A DNA stretch of 64,000 bases, taken from assembly GCF_001613465.1 (NCBI RefSeq), contig NZ_BDCK01000015.1, forward strand, positions 372,001 to 436,000. The letters run 5' to 3'. Both the position numbers and the translations under genes were made by a program. The notes beneath the pieces were generated by a model. That model was given only the letters and a program-made list of their open reading frames with translations. It had not been told where the DNA came from and searched no databases. Below are positions 26,964 to 35,521 of the stretch, one piece after another. Within the stretch, counting starts at the first letter, position 1. Each line of letters starts with the position of its first letter. Source of the DNA: Nocardia niwae NBRC 108934 = DSM 45340 (GTDB taxonomy: Bacteria; Actinomycetota; Actinomycetes; Mycobacteriales; Mycobacteriaceae).

Positions 26964-27401
26964 TCACGTGCGCGGACGCTCGAGAATCCGGGACATGACG
27001 ATGGCGCTGCGGGTGCGCCCGACCCGCGCGTTCTCCCGGATCCGTTCCACGGTCACCTCGATCTCGGCCATGTCGGTGGCCATCACATGCACCAGCGCGT
27101 CGGCCTCGCCCGCGATCGTCCAGACGCCGACCACCTGCGGGATGGGTTCGAGGCTGCGCTTGAGCTCGGCCGGGGAGATGTTGTCGCGGTAGTACACCTC
27201 GACGTACGCCTCGGTCTTCCAGCCCAGCGCCGCGGGATTGACCAGCGCGGTGAACCCGGTGATCTGCTTGGCCGCCACCAGCCGGTCGACCCGCCGCTTC
27301 ACCGCGGGCGCGGACAATCCCACCACGCCGCCGATCTCCTGGAAGGAAGCCCGCGCGTTCTTCAGCAGTTGCTCGAGAATCCGCCGGTCGAGGTCGTCCA
27401 T
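26964..27401 (-). CDS. Lrp/AsnC-family transcriptional regulator
   Basis: A 145-residue regulator. It has an N-terminal helix-turn-helix ([20 protein letters not shown], then [13 protein letters not shown]) and a C-terminal RAM ligand-binding domain ([22 protein letters not shown]). The ATG is set by GAAAGG about 7 nt upstream and the start of the conserved domain. It is divergent from ddaH, with two repeat elements between them. The pairing matches Rv2324/Rv2323c in M. tuberculosis. It probably responds to an amino acid and controls arginine-related genes. Confidence 0.9.
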   Translation of the reverse strand: MDDLDRRILEQLLKNARASFQEIGGVVGLSAPAVKRRVDRLVAAKQITGFTALVNPAALGWKTEAYVEVYYRDNISPAELKRSLEPIPQVVGVWTIAGEADALVHVMATDMAEIEVTVERIRENARVGRTRSAIVMSRILERPRT

Positions 27402-27423
27402 GTCACACCTTTCGCCCTGATGA

Positions 27424-27480
27424 GCAACGAACCGCCTATTTTCGGCGGACATTCGCAACGAATCGCCGTTTCTGGCGCAA
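27424..27480. promoter_or_regulatory. Tandem Lrp/AsnC-type operator sites between the regulator and ddaH
   Basis: Two copies of GCAACGAA(C/T)CGCC start at 27424 and 27455, a 31-bp period or about three helical turns. Each continues into an inverted GGCG arm. Such phased sites suit octameric Lrp-like proteins. Confidence 0.6.
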
Positions 27481-27537
27481 TGCTAGGCGACTTACTGTCG
27501 TGGCAGCCGAGTTCACGCTTCACGCCAGGGAGTTCCG

Positions 27538-28410
27538 TTGACGTCTGTAGCCACCCTCCCCGTCGAGTCCGCCGCCCGCCGCTGGTCGCCGCGCCGGTTC
27601 GTGATGTGCCGTCCCGATCACTTCGACGTCACCTACGCCATCAACCCCTGGATGAATCCCGCCGAGCCGGTCGACCGCGCACTGGCGCTCGCGCAGTGGG
27701 AGACACTGCGCGCCACCTACGCCGAACACGGGCACACCGTGGAGGTGGTGCCCGGTGTCGCGGGGCTGCCCGACATGGTCTTCGCGGCCAACGGCGGGCT
27801 GATCGTCGGCGACCGCGCCATGTCGGCCCGCTTCACGCATCCCGAGCGTGCGGCGGAAGGCCCGGCCTATCACGCGTGGTTCGCCCGTTATGGAGTGCCG
27901 AACCTGGTCGCGGCCGCGGAATGCAACGAAGGCGAAGGCGACTTCCTCCTGGTCGGTGACCGGATCCTGGCCGGAACCGGTTTCCGCAGCTCCCTCGCCG
28001 CGCACGACGAGGTCGCGCGTCACTTCGGGCTGCCGGTGGTGTCGCTGGAGCTGGTCGATCCGCGCTTCTATCACCTGGACACCGTGCTGCTTCCGCTGGA
28101 CGCCGAGACCATCGCCTACTACCCGCCTGCGTTCGGCGCGACGGCGCGCGCGGTGCTCGCGGAGCTCTATCCCGACGCGATCGTGGCCACGGACGCCGAC
28201 GCGGCGGTGCTCGGGCTGAACGGCGTCTGCGACGGCTTCCACGTCTTCCTCAGCAGCGCGGCCACCGACCTGAGCGAGGCGCTGCGCGCCCGTGGCTACC
28301 TCCCGGTCGGAATCGAGATGTCCGAGCTGCTCAAGGCCGGTGGCGCGGTCAAGTGCTGCACCCTCGAGATCCATGGCGGTCCGGCGGGGGACGGTCAGTC
28401 GACGCGATAA
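27538..28410 (+). CDS. ddaH: Dimethylargininase / arginine deiminase-family amidinohydrolase DdaH
   Basis: A 290-residue pentein-fold enzyme converting N-omega-methylated arginine to citrulline plus methylamine, or a related guanidine substrate. The visible active-site residues are Asp in LPDMVFAANGG, GEGDFLL, His-Leu-Asp in FYHLDTVLLPL, and the C-terminal Cys in GGAVKCCTLEI. It starts at TTG with an AGGGAG ribosome binding site. The partner rocD (ornithine aminotransferase) is not adjacent. Its last 16 bases overlap the end of the convergent cobG gene. Confidence 0.88.
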   Translation: MTSVATLPVESAARRWSPRRFVMCRPDHFDVTYAINPWMNPAEPVDRALALAQWETLRATYAEHGHTVEVVPGVAGLPDMVFAANGGLIVGDRAMSARFTHPERAAEGPAYHAWFARYGVPNLVAAAECNEGEGDFLLVGDRILAGTGFRSSLAAHDEVARHFGLPVVSLELVDPRFYHLDTVLLPLDAETIAYYPPAFGATARAVLAELYPDAIVATDADAAVLGLNGVCDGFHVFLSSAATDLSEALRARGYLPVGIEMSELLKAGGAVKCCTLEIHGGPAGDGQSTR

Positions 28411-29582
28411 CCCTCGTCCGTCGCGACGATGTCGGTGACATCGCCCTGGGGTCGGCCGCAGCGGCGATCGCAGCCGGACCAGTGCTGACGTCCGGCCACC
28501 GTGACGTCCGTCGCGGCCACCGTGTGCGGGTCATCGGCCGGGTCGGCCCGCCCGGGCAGCACCCGCCCGGTGTCGACCGCTGCGGTGGCATCGGCCCGGA
28601 CGTCGGTGTGCGACTTCGCGCAGCCCGGCTGTCCGGCGCAGGCGCTGACCAGCAGCCACGGGGAGTCGGCGTCGAAGATCAGGCCCATCGGGGCGAGCAC
28701 GCGCACCACTTGTTCGGCGACCCCCTCCGCCAGGTCGGCGAGAACCAGGCTGCGCCACGGCGTGACGAAGACCGGTCGCTCGACCGCGGCGAGGAACTCG
28801 GCGGTGCGGGCGGGCAGGCAGCCGAGGCGAACACCGGCGCCCAACCCGACCAATCCGTTGTCCTGCTCCAGCCAGCCGATCGGAATGTCCTGCCCGGCCG
28901 GGAATTCGAGCTTTACGGCGCCGGGGGACAAGCCGAGGCGGTCGATGACGCGTTCGGCGCCGTCGGCGATCTCGTGCAGCCGCCACCGGCCGGGGTCGTC
29001 GCCGCGCAGATCCAGGAATTCGTGCGCGGCCGCGAGCACGACGTCGACCGCGTCGGCGGCGGCGAGCCGCAGCCCACTGTCGCGGCCCGCCAGCAGGAGC
29101 GCGACCTCGTCCGCGCCGACCGCGTGCACGCCGATATCGGGACCCAGCCCGCTGACGTCGCCGCGTCCATCGTCGAGGGTGAACAGCACCCGGCCCGGCA
29201 GGCCGGCCAGCCGCGGTGCCGCGAGCAGGCCGCTGTCCAGCGCGGAAACCAACGGGTGCACATCCACCAGGCCGCCGATCCGGCCGGACAGCGGCGAGGC
29301 GATGATGTTGCGTACCCGTTCGTGCGCGGCGCTCGGCAGCAGACCCGCGGCCGTGAGCCGGTCGGTCAGCGACCCGGCGTCGCTCACCCGGCGCAACTGG
29401 ACGTTGCCCCGCGAAGTGAGCTCGATAGCGCCGTCGGCCAGATCGCGGGCGGCCTCGGCCAGCGTCTGCACCTGAGCGGGCTCCAGCCGCCCGCCGGGCA
29501 CGCGGATCCGCGCCAGCGGCCCGTCGGCCGCCTCGTGCAACCGCAGCACACCCGGGCAGGAATCAGGAGCATGTCGCGTCAT
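28395..29582 (-). CDS. cobG: Precorrin-3B synthase CobG
   Basis: A 395-residue siroheme/Fe-S enzyme of the nitrite/sulfite reductase fold. It uses O2 to make precorrin-3B, the step that defines the aerobic cobalamin pathway. ELTSRGNVQLRRV (about residues 54-66) is a ferredoxin-like half-domain motif. Four Cys for the 4Fe-4S cluster lie in SACAGQPGCAKS and WSGCDRRCG. It lies 46 bp downstream of the alpha/beta-hydrolase gene on the same strand. A TAGGCT hexamer precedes the ATG by 9 nt. Confidence 0.93.
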   Translation of the reverse strand: MTRHAPDSCPGVLRLHEAADGPLARIRVPGGRLEPAQVQTLAEAARDLADGAIELTSRGNVQLRRVSDAGSLTDRLTAAGLLPSAAHERVRNIIASPLSGRIGGLVDVHPLVSALDSGLLAAPRLAGLPGRVLFTLDDGRGDVSGLGPDIGVHAVGADEVALLLAGRDSGLRLAAADAVDVVLAAAHEFLDLRGDDPGRWRLHEIADGAERVIDRLGLSPGAVKLEFPAGQDIPIGWLEQDNGLVGLGAGVRLGCLPARTAEFLAAVERPVFVTPWRSLVLADLAEGVAEQVVRVLAPMGLIFDADSPWLLVSACAGQPGCAKSHTDVRADATAAVDTGRVLPGRADPADDPHTVAATDVTVAGRQHWSGCDRRCGRPQGDVTDIVATDEGYRVD

Positions 29583-29628
29583 AACGGTTCCAGCCTACGG
29601 ACGCGGGCGGGGCGCGGCGAACGGCCGG

Positions 29629-30648
29629 TCACTCCACGATCGAATGCACCCAGTCGATCACGGCGGCTCGATACTCGGCGGTGTTGCGGGCGAGATTGAC
29701 CGAGTGCCCGCTGCCGGGCAGCACGTAGGTGCGCAGTCGTGCCGCCGGACCGAAGAACGGCGCTTCGGTGGCGCGCAATGTCTCGGCGTCCGCGCAGACC
29801 GCGTATCCGGGGCCGCAGGAGAGCCGGTCCCGGCTGCCGTTGACGACCATGACCGGGACCGTGATGAAGTTGCTCATCGGCGGAAGGGTGGAGGTCAGGC
29901 CGTCGGGATACTCCGTCGGTGAGAAGACTTCCTTGCTCTCTTCGTCCACCGCGAGCACTGCCGGATCGGCCGTCTCGGGCGCGAAGAAACTGGCGGCACG
30001 GGTACCGGGCCGCGTCGTGAGATACCCGGGATCGTAGCCACGATCGGCGAATCGGGCGTCGTCGGCGGCTTGGTGATAGGTGGAGACGACGCCGAGCACC
30101 TCGGACACGTTGAGGGCGTGTGAGTAGCCGGTGAGCAGGAGGCCGTCGACATCCTGGTACGTGGTCGCCTCCAGGACGTCGATGCCCGAGCTGAGTGAAT
30201 GGCCGCCCGTGACGACCTTGCCGAACGGGGGCGCGCCGGCGAGCCCCCGGCGCAGCGCCTGCACGATCTCGTGCAGGGCGCGGGCGGAGACCGTCGCGGT
30301 GACCTGCGTACTCGGCGGCCGGGTGCTCGCACCGTTGCCGAGCCGATCGACCACCAGCGTCGCGACACCGGCGGCGTTCATCGCGCGGCGGAAGCTGTAG
30401 GTCTCCGGGGCGTAAGGGAAATCCCAATAGGTGTGGTTGTAGTTGGAGCCCGCGATCAGCACCATGACGGTGTCGGTGGCGTGCGCCGTCGGGGTGCACA
30501 GGGAACCGGCCATCTCCCCGAGCGGGACGGAAATCGATACCGGTGCACAGCGGCCCGGCGCGGTGTCGTCGGCGTGGGCTGTGCTCGGTGTAAGGCAGAG
30601 CAGTATCGCCGCCGCAGACGCGACGATCGACCGTAGCGAGGTTCGCAC
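29629..30648 (-). CDS. Secreted alpha/beta-hydrolase
   Basis: A 339-residue hydrolase with a Sec signal peptide (RTSLRSIVASAAAILLCL, cleavage after AHA near residue 26). GSNYNHTYWDF is an oxyanion-loop motif. The nucleophile elbow is GGHSLSSG (Ser near residue 151) and the C-terminal His lies in LPGSGHSVNLARN. Substrate unknown; a lipase or esterase is likely. The GTG start gives the best signal peptide, although the frame is open to an ATG 31 codons upstream. It may be cotranscribed with cobG. Confidence 0.85.
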   Translation of the reverse strand: MRTSLRSIVASAAAILLCLTPSTAHADDTAPGRCAPVSISVPLGEMAGSLCTPTAHATDTVMVLIAGSNYNHTYWDFPYAPETYSFRRAMNAAGVATLVVDRLGNGASTRPPSTQVTATVSARALHEIVQALRRGLAGAPPFGKVVTGGHSLSSGIDVLEATTYQDVDGLLLTGYSHALNVSEVLGVVSTYHQAADDARFADRGYDPGYLTTRPGTRAASFFAPETADPAVLAVDEESKEVFSPTEYPDGLTSTLPPMSNFITVPVMVVNGSRDRLSCGPGYAVCADAETLRATEAPFFGPAARLRTYVLPGSGHSVNLARNTAEYRAAVIDWVHSIVE

Positions 30649-30762
30649 GCGACGCAGGCTATGCGCGAATGTACCTGGTGCGCAATACCTCTGGACGGCA
30701 CTGCGTATAGCGCGCGAGAAATGTAACCCGTCTTGCCGCAACGGATTCAGAGATCAGAGTGG

Positions 30763-31126
30763 TCAATCGCGCATGGGGGGAGCGCGTGTGGTGAAGTCGA
30801 ACTCTGTGGCGGAGTCGTCGATCGCTCCGGCGACGACCTCGAAGGAGCGGGCGTCGAGCGCGGTGCAGCCCGGTCCGGCGAGGCCGGTGAACCGGTACTC
30901 GCTGTCGGCTTCACGCATCGCGTTGTCGAGGTCTTCGCGCGTGTCGTAGATCGTGATCGAGAAGACCGTGTCGTCCTGCGGATCGACGAAGAAGATCTGC
31001 TGGGCGCCCGGGGTCGGCCATGGCGTGCGGGACGATCTCGTGCTGGAGGAACGGCATCGTCGTCGCCATCGTCTCGGGGTCGATCGGGCAGGCGGCCTTC
31101 ATCATGGGGGCGTAGAGCTTCTTCAT
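30763..31126 (-). pseudogene. Frameshifted hypothetical gene (possible dimeric alpha/beta-barrel protein)
   Basis: The start is clear: MKKLYAPMMKAACPIDPETM with a GGAGGC ribosome binding site. The frame is lost at CCCGGGCGCC (plus strand about 31007-31009, a run of three C). One base less restores the rest: GAQQIFFVDPQDDTVFSITI, then YDTREDLDNAMREADSEYRF and a normal stop at 30763. The joined product would be about 120 residues, with the spacing of a dimeric alpha/beta-barrel (EthD/ABM-like) protein; that assignment is weak. Codon use stays gene-like in both parts, so this is a recent mutation or a sequencing error. Divergent from the MetE-like gene. Confidence 0.7.
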
Positions 31127-31334
31127 GGCCGAATGCCTCCCGAGTGGGGCCAATCGCGCGTCCGACTATCGGCGGCCGGCGATACCGCAGACAATGTGGC
31201 ATGGCTATCGCATAGTTGAGACCGCACGCGTGCACCCGGCCGCACCCGATGTCGCTTCGGGACAGCGGATGTCCGGGGCGCCGCGGCGAACCAGGAGCGC
31301 GGAGAACGTGGGTGCGACAAGAGAAGGGGCAGGC

Positions 31335-32369
31335 ATGCGAAAGGTGCACTTCGTCGGGAGTTTCCCGGCCGAGAGCACGGACGTCGCGATGCGCGCCATG
31401 CTGGACAGCGCGGGGGCGCGACTGCGCACCTTGCCGACGGGGGAGACCCGGCGCTACGAGTTCTACATCCAGCCGATCATCGAGGATCTGGTCGCCCAGG
31501 GCGTTTTGGCGGTGAAGAAGCCGGGTACGTGGCGCTCGAGCCGGGATCGGACAATCCATCGCGTCGCTCGCGGCACCGAATTGCCGGGCGGCACCATGGA
31601 TCTCGGTTATCGCCGGGAGGCCGAGGAGGCGTTGCCGATCGTCCGGGCACTGCGTGCGGAACGTGAGTCACCCCGTCTCGCGCTTCAGATCGGCATGCCG
31701 ACCGACTTCACGCTGACCTTCATCGCCATGGGAGCCGCCGGTCTGCGGCGGCATCGCGCCGCCTTCCGCGAGGCCACCGTGCGTGACATCGCGGCGATTC
31801 GCGAACTGGCCGGCGATGACGTCGTAGTGCAGCTCGAGGCCACCGCGGAACTGGTGCTCATGGCCAGGGCGCAGCCGATGCACCGGCTGGTCGACCGGGC
31901 GCTCGGACTGGGCGAGGGGATCGCCGCGCTCGCCGCGGCCGCTCCCGAGGGGACTCGCTTCGGAGTGCATCTGTGCCTGGGCAGTTTGCGCAACAAAGCC
32001 CGTGGCAGATTGCGTGACGCCCGGCCGCTGGTCGATCTGGCGAATTCCGTCGTCCGGCATTGGCCGCAGGGGCGCGTTCTGCAATTCGTGCACGGACCGT
32101 TCGCGGCGGGCGATATACCGCCCTCGGCCGAGTCCGGATTTTACGCGCCCCTGGCGGATTTGGCCCTGGGAGCGGGCACCGATTTCTATGCCGGGTTGGT
32201 GCACGACGTGCCCACCGAGGCGCAGCAGGCGCAGACGTTGCGGGTCATCGAGGATGCATTGGGTCGTCGGGTCGACGGAGTCGCTTGCGCCTGCGGTCTC
32301 GGGCGTCGTCCTCGCCCGGTGGCGGACGAGCTCATGGCCCGAGCGCAGGTGCTCGCGGCGAGCGACTGA
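31335..32369 (+). CDS. Short MetE-like (UROD/MetE superfamily) putative zinc methyltransferase
   Basis: A 344-residue protein equivalent to only the C-terminal catalytic half of cobalamin-independent methionine synthase. It opens with VHFVGSFPAES, as in the GSFPQT start of that domain. It keeps candidate zinc ligands: HLC in GVHLCLGS (about residues 214-221) and the Cys of ACACGLGRR near the C-terminus, matching MetE HMC and the DCGLKTR Cys. It lacks the N-terminal folate-binding half. The methyl donor and acceptor are unknown. It is preceded by a GAAGGGG ribosome binding site and followed by a methyltransferase gene. Confidence 0.75.
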   Translation: MRKVHFVGSFPAESTDVAMRAMLDSAGARLRTLPTGETRRYEFYIQPIIEDLVAQGVLAVKKPGTWRSSRDRTIHRVARGTELPGGTMDLGYRREAEEALPIVRALRAERESPRLALQIGMPTDFTLTFIAMGAAGLRRHRAAFREATVRDIAAIRELAGDDVVVQLEATAELVLMARAQPMHRLVDRALGLGEGIAALAAAAPEGTRFGVHLCLGSLRNKARGRLRDARPLVDLANSVVRHWPQGRVLQFVHGPFAAGDIPPSAESGFYAPLADLALGAGTDFYAGLVHDVPTEAQQAQTLRVIEDALGRRVDGVACACGLGRRPRPVADELMARAQVLAASD

Positions 32370-32510
32370 CTGCGCGATGCTGGGCAGCGCAGGGGGAACT
32401 GTTCTCTTGCAGGAATATTCGATGCGTTCGCTCGCATTCGCCGGGATGGATCGCGCCGACCGGAGGTGGTGATTTGTTACGATCCTGGTCCAGAGAGCGC
32501 GGGAGGTACG

Positions 32511-33320
32511 GTGTCCGGCATGGAGCGAGCACCGCGGGGCGTCGATCCGAATCTGCCGAATTCCGCCCGGGTATACGACTACCTTCTCGGCGGCAAGGAC
32601 AACTACGAGGTGGACCGGGCGGTCGCGCACCGGATGCTGTCCATCGCCCCGGATACTCGCACCTTGGCGTGGTTCAGTCGCCAATTCCTCGTGCGCGCGG
32701 TCCAGTCGGCCGCCGAGGCGGGGATCCGGCAGTTCATCGATCTCGGCGCGGGTATCCCGACCTCACCGAACGTGCACGAAGTCGCGCGCAAGACCGATCC
32801 CTCGGCGCGGGTGGTCTACGTCGACTTCGATCCCGTCGTCTACTCGCACTGCAATGCGCTGCTGGCGCACGCGGAGGGCGTGACGGCGATGCTGGGGGAC
32901 GTCCGCCGTCCGGACGACATCATCGACCGGCTGCGCAGCGGCGGCCTGATCGACTTCGGCGAACCGGTGGCGATCACGCTCGTCGGCGTCCTGCATTTCG
33001 TGATGGACGACGAACACCCGGCCGAGATCGTCGCTCGACTCCGCGAAGCCATGGCGCCGGGAAGCCGCCTGGCGTTCACGCACGGCGCCGACAACAGCGA
33101 TCCGGACTTCATCACGCAGTCGTCGTCGGACACCGCCAAGTCCTCGGCCCAGGTCGTCTATCGATCTCCGGCCGTGGTCGAGTCTCTGTTCGCGGGTTTC
33201 GAGATGATCGAGCCGGGTGTGGTCCCACTGCAACAGTGGCTCGACGACGACCTGCCGGACACCAAGCTGGTGCTGCTGGGCGGGGTGGTCCGGAAGCCTT
33301 CCGACGTGCGCGGCGACTAA
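32511..33320 (+). CDS. SAM-dependent methyltransferase, DUF574 family
   Basis: A 269-residue protein with the actinobacterial DUF574 signature PNSARVYDYLLGGKDNYEVDR near residues 14-34. It has the SAM-binding FIDLGAGIPTSPNVHEVAR, VVYVDFDPVV and a LVGVLHFVMDD motif. Substrates are unknown; the family is expanded in Nocardia and Streptomyces. The GTG at 32511 is chosen because GGGAGG lies 4 nt upstream. An ATG at 32520 is the alternative. Its stop forms part of the promoter of the next gene. Confidence 0.88.
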   Translation: MSGMERAPRGVDPNLPNSARVYDYLLGGKDNYEVDRAVAHRMLSIAPDTRTLAWFSRQFLVRAVQSAAEAGIRQFIDLGAGIPTSPNVHEVARKTDPSARVVYVDFDPVVYSHCNALLAHAEGVTAMLGDVRRPDDIIDRLRSGGLIDFGEPVAITLVGVLHFVMDDEHPAEIVARLREAMAPGSRLAFTHGADNSDPDFITQSSSDTAKSSAQVVYRSPAVVESLFAGFEMIEPGVVPLQQWLDDDLPDTKLVLLGGVVRKPSDVRGD

Positions 33321-33323
33321 GGT
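33318..33323 (+). promoter_or_regulatory. Putative -10 element (TAAGGT) of the SnoaL-like gene
   Basis: TAAGGT, which includes the stop of the preceding gene, lies 6 nt before the ATG. Confidence 0.4.
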
Positions 33324-33329
33324 CGGCGT

Positions 33330-33770
33330 ATGCCCGAAATCTCCGCTCTCGCAGACCGGCTCGCCATCGTCGACGTGATCACCAAAATGTTCGTGTACAC
33401 CGATCAGAAGCGGTGGGAAGAGTTGTCGGCGGAGGTCTTCACGCCGACCGTGGATTTCGACGGCGGATTCGGCGGGCCGGTCGGTGAGCGCGCCGCGGCC
33501 GATATCATCGCCGACTGGCGCACCGGGCTCGCCGACCTCGACGGGGTGCACCACCAGTCTGGCAACCATCTGATCGACCTGGACGGTGACGCGGCGCGGG
33601 TGCACGCCGACGCCATCGCGGTGCACGTCAAGAACGCCGCGACCGAAGGCAAGACCCGCACCTTTGTCGGCAGCTACTCCCTGGGCGTCGAGCGCACCCC
33701 GGACGGGTGGCGGGTCAACCGATTCCACTACCACCTCAAGGTGATCGACGGGAACGCGGATCTGGTCTAG
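33330..33770 (+). CDS. SnoaL/NTF2-like protein
   Basis: A 146-residue protein of the cone-shaped NTF2/SnoaL fold: an N-terminal helix pair (LADRLAIVDVITKMFVYTDQ), central acidic FTPTVDFDGG, HHQSGNHLIDLDG and the last strand RVNRFHYHLKVI. Family members are polyketide cyclases, isomerases or ligand-binding proteins; this one cannot be assigned. It starts 9 bases after the methyltransferase gene and converges on the MFS gene. Confidence 0.85.
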   Translation: MPEISALADRLAIVDVITKMFVYTDQKRWEELSAEVFTPTVDFDGGFGGPVGERAAADIIADWRTGLADLDGVHHQSGNHLIDLDGDAARVHADAIAVHVKNAATEGKTRTFVGSYSLGVERTPDGWRVNRFHYHLKVIDGNADLV

Positions 33771-33796
33771 GTCATGAGCGCGATCACGCGCACCCC

Positions 33797-33812
33797 GGAT
33801 CGCTCGCGATCC
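33797..33812. terminator. Short hairpin between convergent genes
   Basis: GGATCG (33797-33802) and CGATCC (33807-33812) pair around CTCG-type loop bases. Weak but well placed between the SnoaL-like and MFS genes. Confidence 0.4.
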
Positions 33813-33838
33813 CCGGTGAGTGGGCGCCCTTCGTCCCG

Positions 33839-35416
33839 CTAGATCACTTGCGAGCGATCGTCAGGCGTCGTCGTCGGCCGAGTTCCGGTTCGAGGCGCAG
33901 CGGTCTTCGCTGTCGCGCGAGACCGGCCCGGCGCCCAGACGCCGATGAGGATCGCGGCGACGAAGGTGATGATGCCCAGAGCGAGCGCGGACTGCCGGGC
34001 GCCGTGCACGAACGCCGACTCGGCGAACTCGGCCAGCGGCGCGCCTTGCGGGCCCATCCGCTCGGTGACCTGCAGCGCGGCGGCCAGCGAGTCGCCGACC
34101 GGTTCGCGAATCCGGTCGGGTAGCCGCGGCAGGGCGGGCGCGATGCGGTAGCTGTAGCCGGCGGCCAGGATGCTGCCCGCGATGGCGATGCCGATCGCCG
34201 CGCCCACTTCCCGCGCCGCGTCGTTCACGGCCGCGGCGACACTGTGCTTCTCCACGGGGGTGCCCGCGATGATCGCGGCCGTGGCCGGTGCGGTGCACAA
34301 GCCGGTGCCCGCGCTCATGACCAGGAACGGCCAGAGCAGTTCGAGGTAGGTGGTGTCGACGTCGACGCGGGAGAGCGCGACGAGCGCTGCTCCGATGATC
34401 ACCAGCCCGCCCGCGATCGGCAGCCGCAGTCCGACCCGTTCGGCCAGACGTGGCGCCACCGCCGAGACCGCCACCATCGGCACCATCATCGGCGCCATCG
34501 CCAGCGCCGACATGATCGGCCGGAACCCGAGGATCAACTGCAGGAATTGCACCATCAGCAGGAAGGTTCCGAAGCACACGAGGAACTGCAGCATCACCGA
34601 CGCGGTGCCGGAGCCGAACCCGCGATCGGCGAACAGGCGCAGATCCAACAGAGGGTGCGCGACGCGCGTCTCGACCGCCACGAATACCGCGGCCGCCACC
34701 ACCGCCGTGACGGCGGCGCCGATCACCACCGGGTCGACCCATCCGCGCTCGGGCGCCGCGATCGCCGCCGACACCAGTGATCCGACCGCTATGGCGGAGG
34801 TGATCGCACCCAACGGGTCCAGCCCGGGACGATCTCGGTCGACCGACTCCGGCAGCGTGAATCCCGCGATCATCAGGACCAGTCCCGCGACGGCCATGGC
34901 GAGAAAGATGGCCGCCCACGACCACCACTCCAGCAGCAAGCCCGAGCCGAGGATGCCGAGCACCGCGCCCGCACCGGCGACGCCCGCCCACAGCCCTACG
35001 GCATTGCCCCGGCGTGATTCGGGGAATTCGGCGGTGATCAGCGACAACGTCGAAGGCATGACGAGAGCGGCGCCCACTCCGGCGGCCGTCCGGCCCGCGA
35101 TCAACCAGCCGGGTGTGTCCAGCAGGACCGGTGTCGCCGAGGCCGCCGCGAAGACGAACAGCCCGATGATCAGGACGATGCGCCGTCCGTAGCGGTCGCC
35201 GAGCGCGCCGGCGGGAAGGACCAGGCACGCCAGCGCCAGGGTGTACCCGTCGACGACCCAGGTGAGCTGCTGCTGACTGGCGCCCGTCGCGGCGGCGATC
35301 TCCGGCAGCGCGGTGTAGAGGGCGGCCATCGAGGCGATGACCAGCGCGACGGTGAGACAGGAGATCGTCAATATCCATCGCTGAGCGGCTGACGAATGTG
35401 TCGTGGTGGACTCCAC
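33839..35416 (-). CDS. MFS drug-efflux transporter, DHA2 (14-helix) family
   Basis: A 525-residue permease with about fourteen hydrophobic helices. Motif A is GALGDRYGRRIVLI (about residues 70-83), and a motif C-like segment is GLWAGVAGAGAVLGILGSGLLL. The D1 motif is VVDGYTLALACLVLPAG. It would export drugs or toxic metabolites using the proton gradient. It is divergent from a TetR regulator, the classic arrangement of an inducible efflux pump. Confidence 0.9.
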   Translation of the reverse strand: MESTTTHSSAAQRWILTISCLTVALVIASMAALYTALPEIAAATGASQQQLTWVVDGYTLALACLVLPAGALGDRYGRRIVLIIGLFVFAAASATPVLLDTPGWLIAGRTAAGVGAALVMPSTLSLITAEFPESRRGNAVGLWAGVAGAGAVLGILGSGLLLEWWSWAAIFLAMAVAGLVLMIAGFTLPESVDRDRPGLDPLGAITSAIAVGSLVSAAIAAPERGWVDPVVIGAAVTAVVAAAVFVAVETRVAHPLLDLRLFADRGFGSGTASVMLQFLVCFGTFLLMVQFLQLILGFRPIMSALAMAPMMVPMVAVSAVAPRLAERVGLRLPIAGGLVIIGAALVALSRVDVDTTYLELLWPFLVMSAGTGLCTAPATAAIIAGTPVEKHSVAAAVNDAAREVGAAIGIAIAGSILAAGYSYRIAPALPRLPDRIREPVGDSLAAALQVTERMGPQGAPLAEFAESAFVHGARQSALALGIITFVAAILIGVWAPGRSRATAKTAAPRTGTRPTTTPDDRSQVI

Positions 35417-35440
35417 GGCGCCTCCCCGGGCAGTGCGAAA

Positions 35441-35475
35441 CTGTCGGTATCGCTACGCTACTATCAGTATCATAA
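35441..35475. promoter_or_regulatory. Possible TetR operator in the divergent promoter
   Basis: Two imperfect direct copies, CTGTCGGTATCGCTA and CTATCAGTATCATAA, start 20 bp apart at 35441 and 35461 (10 of 15 positions identical). The locally AT-rich segment also offers -10-like TATCAT. Confidence 0.35.
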
Positions 35476-35521
35476 GATGGCACGGTGGCGATAGGCCCAG
35501 CGGAGGAGGATTGTTCGACTC

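Noticed and set aside
30911..31126. Programmed frameshifting in the broken gene
   Set aside because: No slippery heptamer of known type or following pseudoknot was seen; mutation or sequencing error in a CCC run is simpler.
33861..35483. 540-codon minus-strand frame overlapping the MFS gene
   Set aside because: The other minus frame (33839-35416) has fourteen hydrophobic helices and MFS motifs; this one is a Gly/Arg-rich shift of the same DNA.
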